From positions 3,121,001-3,185,000 of the forward strand of contig NZ_JARRCW010000001.1 in NCBI RefSeq assembly GCF_031501865.1: a DNA stretch of 64,000 bases. Reading direction: 5' to 3'. Shown here one piece after another: positions 18,229 through 28,013 of this stretch. Under the pieces are notes generated by a model, which was not told the origin of the DNA, did no database searches, and saw nothing but the letters and a program-made list of their open reading frames with translations. Source of the stretch: Pseudovibrio sp. M1P-2-3 (GTDB lineage: Bacteria; Pseudomonadota; Alphaproteobacteria; Rhizobiales; Stappiaceae). Each line of letters starts with the position of its first letter. Within the stretch, counting starts at the first letter, position 1. The translations under genes were made by a program, and so were the position numbers.

Positions 18229-19650
18229 ATGGCTCTAAATGGGATTTTTAAAGCTTGGCCTTACATAGCCAGTATCGTTCTCACAAAAGGGCTATCCGTC
18301 GTAACCATACCTGTCCTAACCGGGTATATGAAACCCGAAGACGTTGGCTATCTTGATGTTATTGCCTCCATCGTAGAATTTATAGGTTTGATCTGCGCTT
18401 TGGGACTCGCAGATACGCTCTTCCGATTTTCTGGAACTCAGAGCTCAGAGGCAGAGCGCAATAAAGAGACTGCAGCAATTACGGGAAGTGCGCTCCTAAT
18501 CACGTTCATCTTGGGAAGTGCTGTTCAACTATTTCTCCCGCTTATTGTCTCCGCATGGAACCTACCAGTAAACATTTATGCACTCCGGTTAAGCGTCCTC
18601 GGTGCTACTTTGGCTGGCTTGATAGAGCTCCCTCTTGCTTGGCTTCGACTTGGAAACCGGCCCCTATGGTTTTTCTTCTTCACCGCATCCAGAGGAATAC
18701 TTCAGGCCATCGCAATGGTTGCCTTTCTCATGAATGGCTATGGTCTTGATGCAATTTTGGCTGCAAATGGAACTTTGGATATCATCCTCACGGCAAGCCT
18801 ATTGTTTCTGCAAATTAAAAAATCCGGCGCTCATCTCTCCAGAAAAGGATTTCAAAGAACGTTCCACTTTGGGCTTCCTTTGGTTGGCGGGGCACTTGCG
18901 ATGTTTGCTCTGGGCTCATGTGACAGGTGGTTTCTTGTAACAGCCATTACTCCAGAAACACTGGCACACTACTCTATTGCAGTAAAACTGGCGCTTGCTG
19001 CACCTATTCTTTTACAACCCTTTGGTCTTTGGTGGCATGCTAAGAGAATAGGCGTTTTAGAACAAAAGAATGGTTTAGCATTCTCAGCGGATGCGACCTT
19101 GCTCGGTTTCTGGATCCTGATAATAGGTGCTTTGGGAACAGCTCTGACTGCACCAATATTTATTATCTGGTTTCTTCCCGAAAGTTATACTCCGGCGATT
19201 GCATATATACCGTGGCTAATCCTTTGTTTTTCAATGAATGAACTGTGCTCCCTTTTCAATGTAGGCAGCTATCGAGCGCGACATGGCTTCTACGTTCTCA
19301 TTGTAAACACGGTAGGCGGTGGAACCGCAATTGCCGGTTATGCTCTTCTTGTCAGCAGCTATGGCGTAGCAGGTGCCATTGTTGCGACACTTCTTGGCCA
19401 AAGTGTACGTTTTACTTTGTTTATATCATTCTTCCATCGCCGGGCCCCTATTCCGTACCGCCTTGGCTTCATGAGCATATTTACACTACTTGCTGTAACG
19501 GCAATCGTGTTGCAACCAGCATATAGCACACTTCCCATTCAGTTTGCCTACGCCATCGCTTGGGGGCTGATTATGTTAGGTGCGGGTTTGGGAGTTGCCT
19601 TCAAAATAAAAGGTCGGCATGTATTTAGCTTATCCGGAGTTGGAACATGA
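18229..19650 (+). CDS. Polysaccharide flippase (Wzx/MATE-like)
   Basis: This 473-residue inner-membrane protein has about 12-14 hydrophobic segments and the polysaccharide-synthase/MOP family N-terminus (KGLSVVTIPVLTGYMKPEDVGYLD). It should flip undecaprenyl-linked repeat units to the periplasm, the role assigned to SypK in Vibrio fischeri. It is the first gene after the sigma-54 promoter at 18032. Its stop overlaps the next start by 4 bases, so translation is coupled. Confidence 0.9.
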   Translation: MALNGIFKAWPYIASIVLTKGLSVVTIPVLTGYMKPEDVGYLDVIASIVEFIGLICALGLADTLFRFSGTQSSEAERNKETAAITGSALLITFILGSAVQLFLPLIVSAWNLPVNIYALRLSVLGATLAGLIELPLAWLRLGNRPLWFFFFTASRGILQAIAMVAFLMNGYGLDAILAANGTLDIILTASLLFLQIKKSGAHLSRKGFQRTFHFGLPLVGGALAMFALGSCDRWFLVTAITPETLAHYSIAVKLALAAPILLQPFGLWWHAKRIGVLEQKNGLAFSADATLLGFWILIIGALGTALTAPIFIIWFLPESYTPAIAYIPWLILCFSMNELCSLFNVGSYRARHGFYVLIVNTVGGGTAIAGYALLVSSYGVAGAIVATLLGQSVRFTLFISFFHRRAPIPYRLGFMSIFTLLAVTAIVLQPAYSTLPIQFAYAIAWGLIMLGAGLGVAFKIKGRHVFSLSGVGT

Positions 19651-21101
19651 CGCGGCTCCCGGAGTTCCCACGACAACAAAAGAGAATAAATCACATTGCT
19701 GTAGCCCTCATTTCTTCATTAATTGTTGGCTCCACTCTTTTTAATCCAATCCACCCTCTCTTGGTGGTTGGTGTTGCACTCCTCCCAATTTGTTTCTTAA
19801 TCGCCGTAAACTCCCTTTTTTATTTGTGTCTGGGTTTTGTAGTGTTTTCTTTTTTCCGCATACACGAAGTCTTCCCTGTTTTAATGCCTCTACGCATTCC
19901 CATACTCCTCGCCCTTCCCACATTAGGGCTTCTATGTTGGCAAACGATGTGCGTTAAAACACTCAAAGTATATTGGACAAGAGACTTAACCGCTTTCGCA
20001 GTCTTCTTTGCGTTGGTTACTATCGGTTTGTTCTTGTCGATGAGTAAGGGACTCGCATTTTCCTACTACACTTCTACATACAGCAAAATTGGTATTATGG
20101 TTTTGGCCATCAGTTGGATAATGAAAAAGCCTGAGGACTTTGCTTTAGCCGCTCGTATTTTCGTAATTGCTGGAATGATCGTAGCAGCTGTTGCTGTTTC
20201 TCGAAAAATGCAGGGACTCGGTCTTGTTGAAGGTTCCCGGGTAACCATTGGGCGCGATTACGGGTCAGTACTCGGGGACCCCAACGATTTGGCTCTGGTT
20301 CTGGGATTTCCTCTAAGCTTCGCAACAGCTTTGGCAATATTTAGACCAACTCTCTTTGACCGATTACTGGGAGCTATTGGCACACTTCTAATTTGTTGGG
20401 GCATTATCGCCACTCAAAGCCGTGGCGGCTTGCTGGGCATAGTGACTGTAATGGGAATTGCGGGCAACCGCGTTATCAAGAACAAAGTTATTCTTGCCGG
20501 TATAGGTGCAGTAGGGCTTGCGGGATTGATGGTCATGGCAGGCATCAATGATCGAAAATCAGGGGGAGCTGCGGAAGCAGGTATCGATGAAAGTGCAATG
20601 GGACGTATCTATGCTTGGCAGGCTGCATGGCGTATGGCTGTTCAGCGCCCTCTTAACGGTGTCGGGCTCGATAACTTCGTTGATAATTACTTCTTCTTTT
20701 CAAGCCACTGGGACGGCATGAATCATGCAGTTCATTCAACTTGGCTAGGTGTCTTGGCAGAAACCGGATTTCCCGGCTTTATTTCTTTTGTAACCATGGT
20801 TGTTTTGATGGTTTTGACCAATCTTAAATCAACGAAAATACTTGATGAGACAAACGCTCCCACAAGTACAAAAGCCACAGCCTTGGCACTTGTTGGAGGA
20901 ATAGCTGGGTTTTGTGTATCTGGAACTTTTCTCACGCAGGGCTTTACTTGGCCAATTTATATCCTACTCGCTCTGACGGTAGCTTTGTCACGTTATACGA
21001 ACACACTAGTTCACATCAAAGCACCCAAAAAGTCCCGATCTGACTCTTCCACCACACTAACGAGCATTAGACGCCTGTCTCCTAAAGCAAGGCGTCGATA
21101 G
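19647..21101 (+). CDS. O-antigen ligase/polymerase family protein
   Basis: This 484-residue inner-membrane protein is of the Wzy_C/O-antigen ligase type, with about 11-12 membrane segments. Family marks are QSRGGLLGIVTVM, the large periplasmic loop with GRIYAWQAAWRMAVQRP and NGVGLDNF, and HSTWLGVLAETGFPG. In this setting it could polymerise repeat units or ligate chains, like SypL. The C-terminus is basic and cytoplasmic. It overlaps the flippase by 4 bases and is followed 27 bases later by the acyltransferase. Confidence 0.9.
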   Translation: MTRLPEFPRQQKRINHIAVALISSLIVGSTLFNPIHPLLVVGVALLPICFLIAVNSLFYLCLGFVVFSFFRIHEVFPVLMPLRIPILLALPTLGLLCWQTMCVKTLKVYWTRDLTAFAVFFALVTIGLFLSMSKGLAFSYYTSTYSKIGIMVLAISWIMKKPEDFALAARIFVIAGMIVAAVAVSRKMQGLGLVEGSRVTIGRDYGSVLGDPNDLALVLGFPLSFATALAIFRPTLFDRLLGAIGTLLICWGIIATQSRGGLLGIVTVMGIAGNRVIKNKVILAGIGAVGLAGLMVMAGINDRKSGGAAEAGIDESAMGRIYAWQAAWRMAVQRPLNGVGLDNFVDNYFFFSSHWDGMNHAVHSTWLGVLAETGFPGFISFVTMVVLMVLTNLKSTKILDETNAPTSTKATALALVGGIAGFCVSGTFLTQGFTWPIYILLALTVALSRYTNTLVHIKAPKKSRSDSSTTLTSIRRLSPKARRR

Positions 21102-21128
21102 TCTCAAACCACCCTTGAGAGAAAAGTT

Positions 21129-21989
21129 ATGCAACAACTACAACAGTTTAAGGAATGGCTAAAGAAACAAGATCATCCAGCCGCTGCAAAACTTTTTAAA
21201 ATTGTCAAGCTTATCAAAAGTGCATCCGTGCCAACCATCCCTTGGCTACATAACTGGTTTTATCAACTAAGCCGCCTACTGAAGCACACCTTCTTCGGAT
21301 TTATTCGCATTTTCTGGACGACACCACTCTTTCAAAGTCAATTGACTAGCCCCGCGCCACAACTTTTCATTTATGGCGGTATGCCTCTGGTACTAGGAAA
21401 TCTTAATATGGATTTTGGCAGGGATGTACGTATATCCGGTCAAACAACATTATCAGCTCGTTCTGGAGGACAGGGAACACCTCAACTATCAATCGGAAGT
21501 AACGTTGATATTGGATGGCAAACAACAATTGCTGTTGGTCGGCGCGTAAAGTTGGGTGACAATGTCCGGATGGCTGGCAGAAACTTTCTTGCTGGGTATC
21601 CAGGACACCCATTAAATCCAGAGGACCGAGCAAAAGGTCTACCAGAGACCGAAGATCAGGTCGGCGACATCATCCTTGAAGATGGAGTTTGGCTTGCTAC
21701 AGGGGTTATCGTCTCTGCAGGCGTCACAATAGGTGCGGGCACAGTTGTAGCTGCGGGGAGTGTTGTAACGAAAGATTTACCACCACGAGTGCTTGCAGCT
21801 GGAGTTCCTGCAAAAGTTATTCGATACTTAGATGTAGGTAAAGCAACGCAAGTTCAAAATGCTCCACCAAGCATGATTGCCGAGCTTCCAGAAAAGATAG
21901 CAGTTAAAGATATACCTTCCCTACCACCGGACACATCCAGTGGAGAACACTCGAACAAAACAAGTAATGGGTCCAGTCATGAAGCATGA
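21129..21989 (+). CDS. Left-handed beta-helix acyltransferase (SypM-like position)
   Basis: This 286-residue acyltransferase of the hexapeptide-repeat class is probably an O-acetyltransferase for the polysaccharide. Repeats run from about 90 to 240, with LSIGSNVDIGWQTTIAVG, VKLGDNVRMAGR, IILEDGVWLATGVIVSAG and the classic VTIGAGTVVAAGSVVTKDLP, then the C-terminal GVPAKVIR. The N-terminal 75 residues are helical and hydrophobic. The C-terminal 40 residues are Ser/Pro-rich and unlike the family. Its gene follows the ligase, as sypM follows sypL, and its end overlaps the next gene by about 11 bases. Confidence 0.88.
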   Translation: MQQLQQFKEWLKKQDHPAAAKLFKIVKLIKSASVPTIPWLHNWFYQLSRLLKHTFFGFIRIFWTTPLFQSQLTSPAPQLFIYGGMPLVLGNLNMDFGRDVRISGQTTLSARSGGQGTPQLSIGSNVDIGWQTTIAVGRRVKLGDNVRMAGRNFLAGYPGHPLNPEDRAKGLPETEDQVGDIILEDGVWLATGVIVSAGVTIGAGTVVAAGSVVTKDLPPRVLAAGVPAKVIRYLDVGKATQVQNAPPSMIAELPEKIAVKDIPSLPPDTSSGEHSNKTSNGSSHEA

Positions 21990-23106
21990 CATGGTTGTTT
22001 TTGGTGAGGACTGGGGTCGTCATCCATCCTCCACGCAACACCTCATATCTGCTATGACTGATCGCCAAAAGGTGCTTTGGGTAAACTCAATAGGCATGCG
22101 GCGACCTCAGCCAACAATAAGAGACTTTAAACGAGTTCTAGAAAAAGCAAGTTCATTCTTACATACTAAAAAGAATAACATCCGTGATCCTATTGATAAC
22201 CATAGCAATATTTCTGTTTGCTCTATGAAAATTATACCGTGGCCTGGAAACTCCAGGGTACGTCAAATCAATAAAATTCTATTGGGAAAGCAACTCCGCT
22301 CAAAGAAGAAAGAACTAAACCTCTCTCACCCAATTTTATGGACATCGTTACCTACAGCGGTTGTTGCTCTAGGAGAGCTGGAAGAATATGCGGTGGTCTA
22401 CTACTGCGGCGATGACTTTGGCTCTTTAGCAGGTGTGGATCATGGCCCCGTTCTTTCTATGGAAAAAGAATTGGCAAGCAAAGCTGATCTTATCATCGCA
22501 GCTAGTGAAAACCTCACGAAACGCTTTCCAGCTGACAAGACTGTTCATATTCCCCATGGTGTTGACTTTGAGCTTTTCTCCAGTCCCCAAGGACGCCCGA
22601 ACGACTTACCGGATGGCCCTGTCGCCGGTTTTTATGGATCAATTGCTGAATGGGTAGATTTGGAAAGTATCGCTATCGCTGCCGATGAGCTTCCGCATTG
22701 GAATTTTGTTTTGATAGGGAATGTGGAGTGTGCTGCGACCACTCTCCAAAACAAGTCAAATATATTCTTGTTAGGCCCTCGCCCTCACCACCTTCTGCCA
22801 GCCTACTTGCAGCATTTTGATGTCTCATTACTCCCGTTTAGAGACAATGATCAGATTAGGGCTTGCAACCCATTAAAGCTACGGGAGTACCTAGCAGCAG
22901 GTAATCCAATCGTCTCCACACGGTTTCCAGCTCTTCAACCCTACGAGAAGCTCCTAACCACTATCCCTAGCGGCGATCAGTTAGCAGCGGGAATAAGGGA
23001 GGCTGATGCAGATACTTTTCGGAATACTCAACGACAACAAGCTGTTCAACCCGAATCTTGGACTGCACGGTCTCACCGGATAACCCAACTAATCAATGAA
23101 CTTTGA
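21979..23106 (+). CDS. GT4-like glycosyltransferase
   Basis: This glycosyltransferase of the GT-B fold begins VVFGEDWGRHPSSTQHL and has VLWVNSIGMRRP, HPILWTSLPTAVV and a C-terminal donor domain with VAGFYGSIAEWVD, FLLGPRPHHLLPAYLQHFDVSL split over two strands, and KLREYLAAGNPIVST. Several starts are possible (ATG 21967, 21979 or 21988; the frame is open to 21940). ATG 21979 gives 375 residues and a short overlap with the acyltransferase. It is the fourth gene of the unit. Specificity is unknown. Confidence 0.85.
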   Translation: MKHDMVVFGEDWGRHPSSTQHLISAMTDRQKVLWVNSIGMRRPQPTIRDFKRVLEKASSFLHTKKNNIRDPIDNHSNISVCSMKIIPWPGNSRVRQINKILLGKQLRSKKKELNLSHPILWTSLPTAVVALGELEEYAVVYYCGDDFGSLAGVDHGPVLSMEKELASKADLIIAASENLTKRFPADKTVHIPHGVDFELFSSPQGRPNDLPDGPVAGFYGSIAEWVDLESIAIAADELPHWNFVLIGNVECAATTLQNKSNIFLLGPRPHHLLPAYLQHFDVSLLPFRDNDQIRACNPLKLREYLAAGNPIVSTRFPALQPYEKLLTTIPSGDQLAAGIREADADTFRNTQRQQAVQPESWTARSHRITQLINEL

Positions 23107-23114
23107 GGCAAGCT

Positions 23115-25532
23115 ATGCCACGACAGAAAATCTGCTTTACTTGGGCGCTAATTCTCATCGCTTTGTTAGCTTGGAGCAAAGATGTAAAGAGTAAACAGTT
23201 GGGCGAAGGAGCACTCCCCATTTACTACCGCCAAGTTGGAGCATTTCCCCTCCCCCAATCGGAGCAGATAGTTGTTTCTGGCGAAATAGCCGGTAGCGTA
23301 CCAATTACTCTACTTGTGCGCATAGATGATGCTCAATCTAGCAATTATGCGAGCCGATATAATTTGGAGCAGCAGCTGCCTCCCGGTCCGTTCGAGCTAC
23401 GTCTACCAATAAAAGGCATGAGGACCACATCGGGGCGCTTCCTTGATACAAACGAGATAACACAGATCATTATAGACTCGACTGCAAGAACACGTACAAG
23501 AGTTGAACGTTTTGTACTGCAGCCTACTCCACAACTCCCAACAGGGAGTGTCGGCTATAGTTTTGGAAATGAAAAAGCCCCCATTTTCCCAGGTTTTGAA
23601 AGGGTACTCCCATCCGATCAAATTATCAGCGGCGCCAAGCCAACAGCCGTTTATAGACCTGGAGTAGATAACCTTATTGCCTCAGGTATCAAAGGCGCAG
23701 AGCGGATTATTTTGCCATGGCCCAATGGTAAACCAGTAACAGTCCATTTGTGGACGGAAGATCCTGGTGAGTGGGAAACACTCCCCTACCCTCTGGAGCG
23801 TAGAATAAATATCAATGATAAAACAATTCATCTAAGAAGAGAAACCATTGATGAGTGGGTAAAGCGTCGGTATCTTGCGGGCAAACGTCGCGAAACTAAA
23901 GGTGTTGGAGATCCCTGGACAGATATTGCGCAGTACAGAGGAGGGTATTTTCAAGAAAATACAATCGCCGGACCGGATGGTATAAAAATTGACCTAGCGG
24001 GAAGCAGTCCAGATGCTACATATATTTCGGCTGTTCTTTTATCTCCACCTGAAGATCTGACCGCTCTGGACTTTGTCAATTCCGAGCGTGCGCGCGCAGT
24101 TCGATCCCAGTGGCCAGTCAAGCCTCTCCCACCAAGAGGCTCCAGTGATTTAACTGTTCAGCTTACTCAGAACAAACAAAAACTTACTTCCCTTGGCTTA
24201 AGCATTCCTGCCGGATCAGGATCCCGTACAGACATAGATTTGGTATCAATAAGCCCCACTAAAATAAAAACGATTCAGGCTGATTTTAACTCCGATCTTA
24301 TAAGACCTTATATATGGGCTGCCTTAAGAACACTAGAAAGATTAAAAGCGAACAGCAACTTACTACAGATCTCGGAGACTCGGCTCGTTGAAGATACTAC
24401 TGACCTGCCAGTTTCATCACCTCACCCACGTCGCTTAGTGCTCTGGATCGATATTAGTTCTCAAATTCCGCCAGGCAAGTATGAAGGGAATATCACCATC
24501 GGCTGGGAAAACGGATCGACAACTTTGCCGGTTTCTTTGACTGTTCCCAATATTAGCTTGCCCAAAGCAAAATATCCCGCCGGCTTTTATCTTGATGAAA
24601 TGATCCATTTAACTTGGGCCTTCCAAAGTCCCTCTCGAAGGGCTGCTCAAATAAAATGTGATCTGGAGTTTATGACGACACTTGGACTTAGTTCCCTAGC
24701 TCCCCCCTTACAAACTCCGCTTGGAGCCAAAACTCAAGAGTTTATGTTGGATTTGAAGGCCGCGACTAATATAAGCCCTCAAAGGGGGCAGGAAATACTA
24801 GCCTACACACCAGCCAAGCGGCTGAAGCAAAACTTAGGTAATCAAGCTGCCGCTTATAGACTTAACCAACTGATAGAGGATATTAATTCACAAGGCTTAA
24901 CCGCGCCGTACTGGAGCGTTGCTGATGAGCCCTCCAACCCACATCTGGGAGATGGTAGTGTCGAAAGCTGGATTAAGGTACTTCGTGATAACTCAAAGAA
25001 TATAAAACTTGCCGCCCAACTTAACACCCCTAAAGATATTGAGCTGGCTAGCTTGTTCGATCTTGTTCTAATAAATGACGGTTTCGACCTTACGCCGCGC
25101 ACAGTCCAAGCATTCAAAAGCAAAGGCCCGGAAGTCTGGCTCTATAATACTGGACGTATAAGGGAGACAGCGGCAATTGGAATGCGCGTAACAAAAGCTA
25201 CAGCTTATGTTCAATGGCATGCACGTATGCCAACAGCTGACCCTTTTGACCCAACAGATGGAAGAGAGGGAGATGTAATGATGCTACTTCCATCTGCTGA
25301 AATCTGTAAGAAGCAACCCGATATCAACCTTGCACTACTCCATATGGCTGAAGGACTGGTCGACCAACGTTGGCTGTTGCTCCTGGACCAGGAAAAATCA
25401 CGGGAAGCTCAAAGTCTGAAGAGGAAACTTTGGAAAAGTTCCCAAAACATCTGGTTAAAAAAAGGTAAACGAAACAATATTAATTTAGATTCGATACGAC
25501 TTAAAGTTCAACAGTACTTCAGCAAACAGTAA
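23115..25532 (+). CDS. Exported GH123/DUF4091-like protein
   Basis: This 805-residue protein has an N-terminal signal peptide (about residues 1-30, FTWALILIALLAW), so it acts outside the cytoplasm. The central region (about 380-480) is a beta-sandwich ending in GKYEGNITIGW and LPVSLTVPNISLPKAKYP, as found before the TIM barrel of GH123/DUF4091 proteins. The C-terminal barrel has the acidic pair in WSVADEPSNPH and a late block PFDPTDGREGDVMMLLPS. It may trim or modify the secreted polysaccharide. The ATG at 23115 has GAGG 6 bases upstream and is preferred over TTG 23103. I know of no counterpart in the Vibrio fischeri syp locus. Confidence 0.68.
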   Translation: MPRQKICFTWALILIALLAWSKDVKSKQLGEGALPIYYRQVGAFPLPQSEQIVVSGEIAGSVPITLLVRIDDAQSSNYASRYNLEQQLPPGPFELRLPIKGMRTTSGRFLDTNEITQIIIDSTARTRTRVERFVLQPTPQLPTGSVGYSFGNEKAPIFPGFERVLPSDQIISGAKPTAVYRPGVDNLIASGIKGAERIILPWPNGKPVTVHLWTEDPGEWETLPYPLERRININDKTIHLRRETIDEWVKRRYLAGKRRETKGVGDPWTDIAQYRGGYFQENTIAGPDGIKIDLAGSSPDATYISAVLLSPPEDLTALDFVNSERARAVRSQWPVKPLPPRGSSDLTVQLTQNKQKLTSLGLSIPAGSGSRTDIDLVSISPTKIKTIQADFNSDLIRPYIWAALRTLERLKANSNLLQISETRLVEDTTDLPVSSPHPRRLVLWIDISSQIPPGKYEGNITIGWENGSTTLPVSLTVPNISLPKAKYPAGFYLDEMIHLTWAFQSPSRRAAQIKCDLEFMTTLGLSSLAPPLQTPLGAKTQEFMLDLKAATNISPQRGQEILAYTPAKRLKQNLGNQAAAYRLNQLIEDINSQGLTAPYWSVADEPSNPHLGDGSVESWIKVLRDNSKNIKLAAQLNTPKDIELASLFDLVLINDGFDLTPRTVQAFKSKGPEVWLYNTGRIRETAAIGMRVTKATAYVQWHARMPTADPFDPTDGREGDVMMLLPSAEICKKQPDINLALLHMAEGLVDQRWLLLLDQEKSREAQSLKRKLWKSSQNIWLKKGKRNNINLDSIRLKVQQYFSKQ

Positions 25533-25578
25533 CAATGTAATTTTGCTGCATTACCTTTTTCCATTGAGATATGTAGTG

Positions 25579-26382
25579 ATGAAGTTTGTATCATTTTTTT
25601 CTATTTTAGTTGTCTTATCTGGTTGTATTTCAAATGAACCTGATGACTTACTTCCTGAGTATTTAAGTGCCACCATTCCTAAGAACGGAAATAAACCCAC
25701 CCATAATGGAAATAGTAAGATTGAAGAAATGTTATCTCAAGCTCGTTCTGAGCTGGCAGCTCCCTCTTTAACTGATACACCATCACTAACCGCAAGTAGT
25801 GATGGCTTTAAAAGCCTGACAAATAAAACTCCACCCCGACTAAGCGCTGATGAGCTATTTCGAGAGTTTCTTAGTTCTGCCCCAGCACTTCTGACCGCAC
25901 ATAACAATATAAACAGCCCCGCAAAAGGCTCTGAACGCCGGTTAAAAGGGCAGGTATTGAACAGAGCGGAACAGTTTGGCAGAAGCCCCGTATCAGATCA
26001 GAGATATGTCGCTTCTCGAAGAAAACTCAAAACTACTTTGGACTCGTACAAGCAGCACGCAGAAAAAACTGAACAACAAAGGCAAAAAGTCCAGAAAGGA
26101 AGTTCCTCTAAACAAATTCAGGTAACAGAGCTCGTAAGCGGCTCCCCAATTTCGCAAAATACGCAGGCATCTTTAAATAACTTGTCACAAATAGCTATAT
26201 CGGAACAACGAACAATTATAATAACTATAGGTCTCTCTCAAAAAGAAAAAGCGTACGAGCGCCTGCTTCACGCTCAAAAGATCTATAAAAATATATTAAC
26301 GCTCTTGCCACCGAATACTCGTACTCAATTAGAACTCTCCAAGACATTGCCTAGAGGTACCATTTTTCTTGGTTTGATATGA
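25579..26382 (+). CDS. Lipoprotein of unknown function
   Basis: From ATG 25579 the protein has 267 residues and starts with a lipoprotein signal (MKFVSFFSILVVLSGC, lipobox cysteine at 16), so it should be membrane-anchored. The rest is polar, rich in Ser, Lys and Gln, with a helical, probably coiled middle (about 130-195) and a small alpha/beta-looking end (TIIITIGLSQKEKAYERLLH). I do not recognise a family. Position between the GH-like gene and the Wzz gene implies a role in surface assembly of the polysaccharide. The frame is open to 25543. Confidence 0.6.
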   Translation: MKFVSFFSILVVLSGCISNEPDDLLPEYLSATIPKNGNKPTHNGNSKIEEMLSQARSELAAPSLTDTPSLTASSDGFKSLTNKTPPRLSADELFREFLSSAPALLTAHNNINSPAKGSERRLKGQVLNRAEQFGRSPVSDQRYVASRRKLKTTLDSYKQHAEKTEQQRQKVQKGSSSKQIQVTELVSGSPISQNTQASLNNLSQIAISEQRTIIITIGLSQKEKAYERLLHAQKIYKNILTLLPPNTRTQLELSKTLPRGTIFLGLI

Positions 26383-26499
26383 TGCAAGAAAATCAATTAA
26401 ATAGGTCTAGGATAAATTAGGAGTACGCTAAACTATAAGACATACTATTGAAATTCGTTTAATACCGTCCGATCAAGACAATTTAAACATGAGACAGCC

Positions 26500-27975
26500 A
26501 TGATCCGTTCGCCGATTGAATTCGTAAAGATGATATTGGACGCAGCTTGGCGGCGGCGGTACACCATATGTATTCCCCTACTTGTCCTTCCACCAACAGC
26601 TTATATTGCCGCAGATTATGCCCCAAAAAAGTATCAGGCCCATATGACCTTTCTAGTTCAAGAGCCTGCAAGTCTAAATCCTTTTCTGGAAGACTTGGCA
26701 ATCGGCCCTAATCTCAAGGACAGGATGCCAGCTCTTAATGCCCTTTTACATAGTGAGCACGTGCTCGGAAAAGTTCTTGAGGACGTTGGGGATGTGACCA
26801 CCGACACCTCTCCGCGTGAAAAGGAGTTCAAAGTTCGAGCGTTATCAGCAGCCATTTCAGCAAGGCTTGTCGGAGCCGATCTTGTTTCACTCAATATAAT
26901 AGGAAGCTCCCCAAACGGATTAGCGGCAAAACTCGAGGCTGTTAGTCAACGTTTTCTGGAACGCATGCTCTCACCAGAGCGCTCAGCAGTTGACGAAAGT
27001 GGGGCATTTTTGCAAAAGCAGTTAGATCGACAACGCAAAAATTTACAAAAGGCAGAAGACAAGCTTTCAGAATTCAAAAGTCGAAATGCGGACAACCTCC
27101 CAGCCGTCTATACAGCAAATGTCACTCGTTTAATTGGGCTTAAAGAACAGTTTGATACCAAATCAGCGGATTTAGCAAGTCTCGAAGCTTCCCTAAAGCT
27201 AATGAAGAAACGGCTGGCCAGTACAAATCCAGTTGTAGGCCAGCTCGAAGAGAAAATCGTTGAAATCACGGGTCAATTGGCGTCATTGAGAGCACGATAT
27301 ACCAACAATCACTCTCAAGTTCGCGCTGCCGAGCAAAGACTGCAACGACTGACTGAAGAGAGACAACTTCTCTTCAAAGAAAGCTCCGAGATTACTAACG
27401 AAGATATTGACCGTCTATGGAATATTGCAGCGGGACAAGCTGTTGGAGAAAATCAGAAGAATGTCCCTCTTTTGGTATCCCAGATGCAGGCTTTGCAGGA
27501 GATTGAGTCTAAAAGAGAAGCCCTGCAAAAGGATGTAGACCTACTTGGAAAAAACATAAACAAGCTGGAAAGTAATATTGCTCGGTTTGGCCCTATAGAA
27601 AAGGAAGTCAATCGCTTAAGCCGAAATGTGAAGCTGGCACAGCACACTTTTGAGGAAATGACCAAACGCCATGAAATGGCTCAAGTAACACAAGACCTTG
27701 GAAAGCATGAAGCGCCAGAGCGCGTCAAAATTATTGATGCTCCAGAAGACCCCAAAACCCCTGTAACACCGGGAAAGTCAGTTTACCTTATTGGGGGTAT
27801 CATTGGTGCAGTCTTTTTAGGCATAGGCTTGGCGGCTTTGCTTGAATTTTTTGACCCTACTTTAAGACGAAGAGAAGAGTTTCAAAAAGCAGTCAAAAAC
27901 TTACCCATCATCGCTCGTATTCCTCGAATTACTCAAAAAACACACCAGAAGGCAAAAAGGAGAAAAGCAGCGTAA
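26500..27975 (+). CDS. Wzz/GNVR-type chain-length determinant (SypO-like)
   Basis: This 491-residue polysaccharide co-polymerase is anchored by two membrane segments (about 21-38 and 426-448), with a long periplasmic coiled coil between them (about 165-385). The second membrane segment is preceded by the proline-rich PEDPKTPVTPGKS of the GNVR/Wzz family. It controls chain length or export. The short cytoplasmic tail is basic (KTHQKAKRRKAA) and lacks the BY-kinase domain; a separate P-loop protein is at 41595. A 117-base gap separates it from the lipoprotein. I see no sigma-54 site in that gap. Confidence 0.88.
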   Translation: MIRSPIEFVKMILDAAWRRRYTICIPLLVLPPTAYIAADYAPKKYQAHMTFLVQEPASLNPFLEDLAIGPNLKDRMPALNALLHSEHVLGKVLEDVGDVTTDTSPREKEFKVRALSAAISARLVGADLVSLNIIGSSPNGLAAKLEAVSQRFLERMLSPERSAVDESGAFLQKQLDRQRKNLQKAEDKLSEFKSRNADNLPAVYTANVTRLIGLKEQFDTKSADLASLEASLKLMKKRLASTNPVVGQLEEKIVEITGQLASLRARYTNNHSQVRAAEQRLQRLTEERQLLFKESSEITNEDIDRLWNIAAGQAVGENQKNVPLLVSQMQALQEIESKREALQKDVDLLGKNINKLESNIARFGPIEKEVNRLSRNVKLAQHTFEEMTKRHEMAQVTQDLGKHEAPERVKIIDAPEDPKTPVTPGKSVYLIGGIIGAVFLGIGLAALLEFFDPTLRRREEFQKAVKNLPIIARIPRITQKTHQKAKRRKAA

Positions 27976-28013
27976 CCCTACTACCTGTTCCTTCTAATAA
28001 TTGGGAACAAAAT

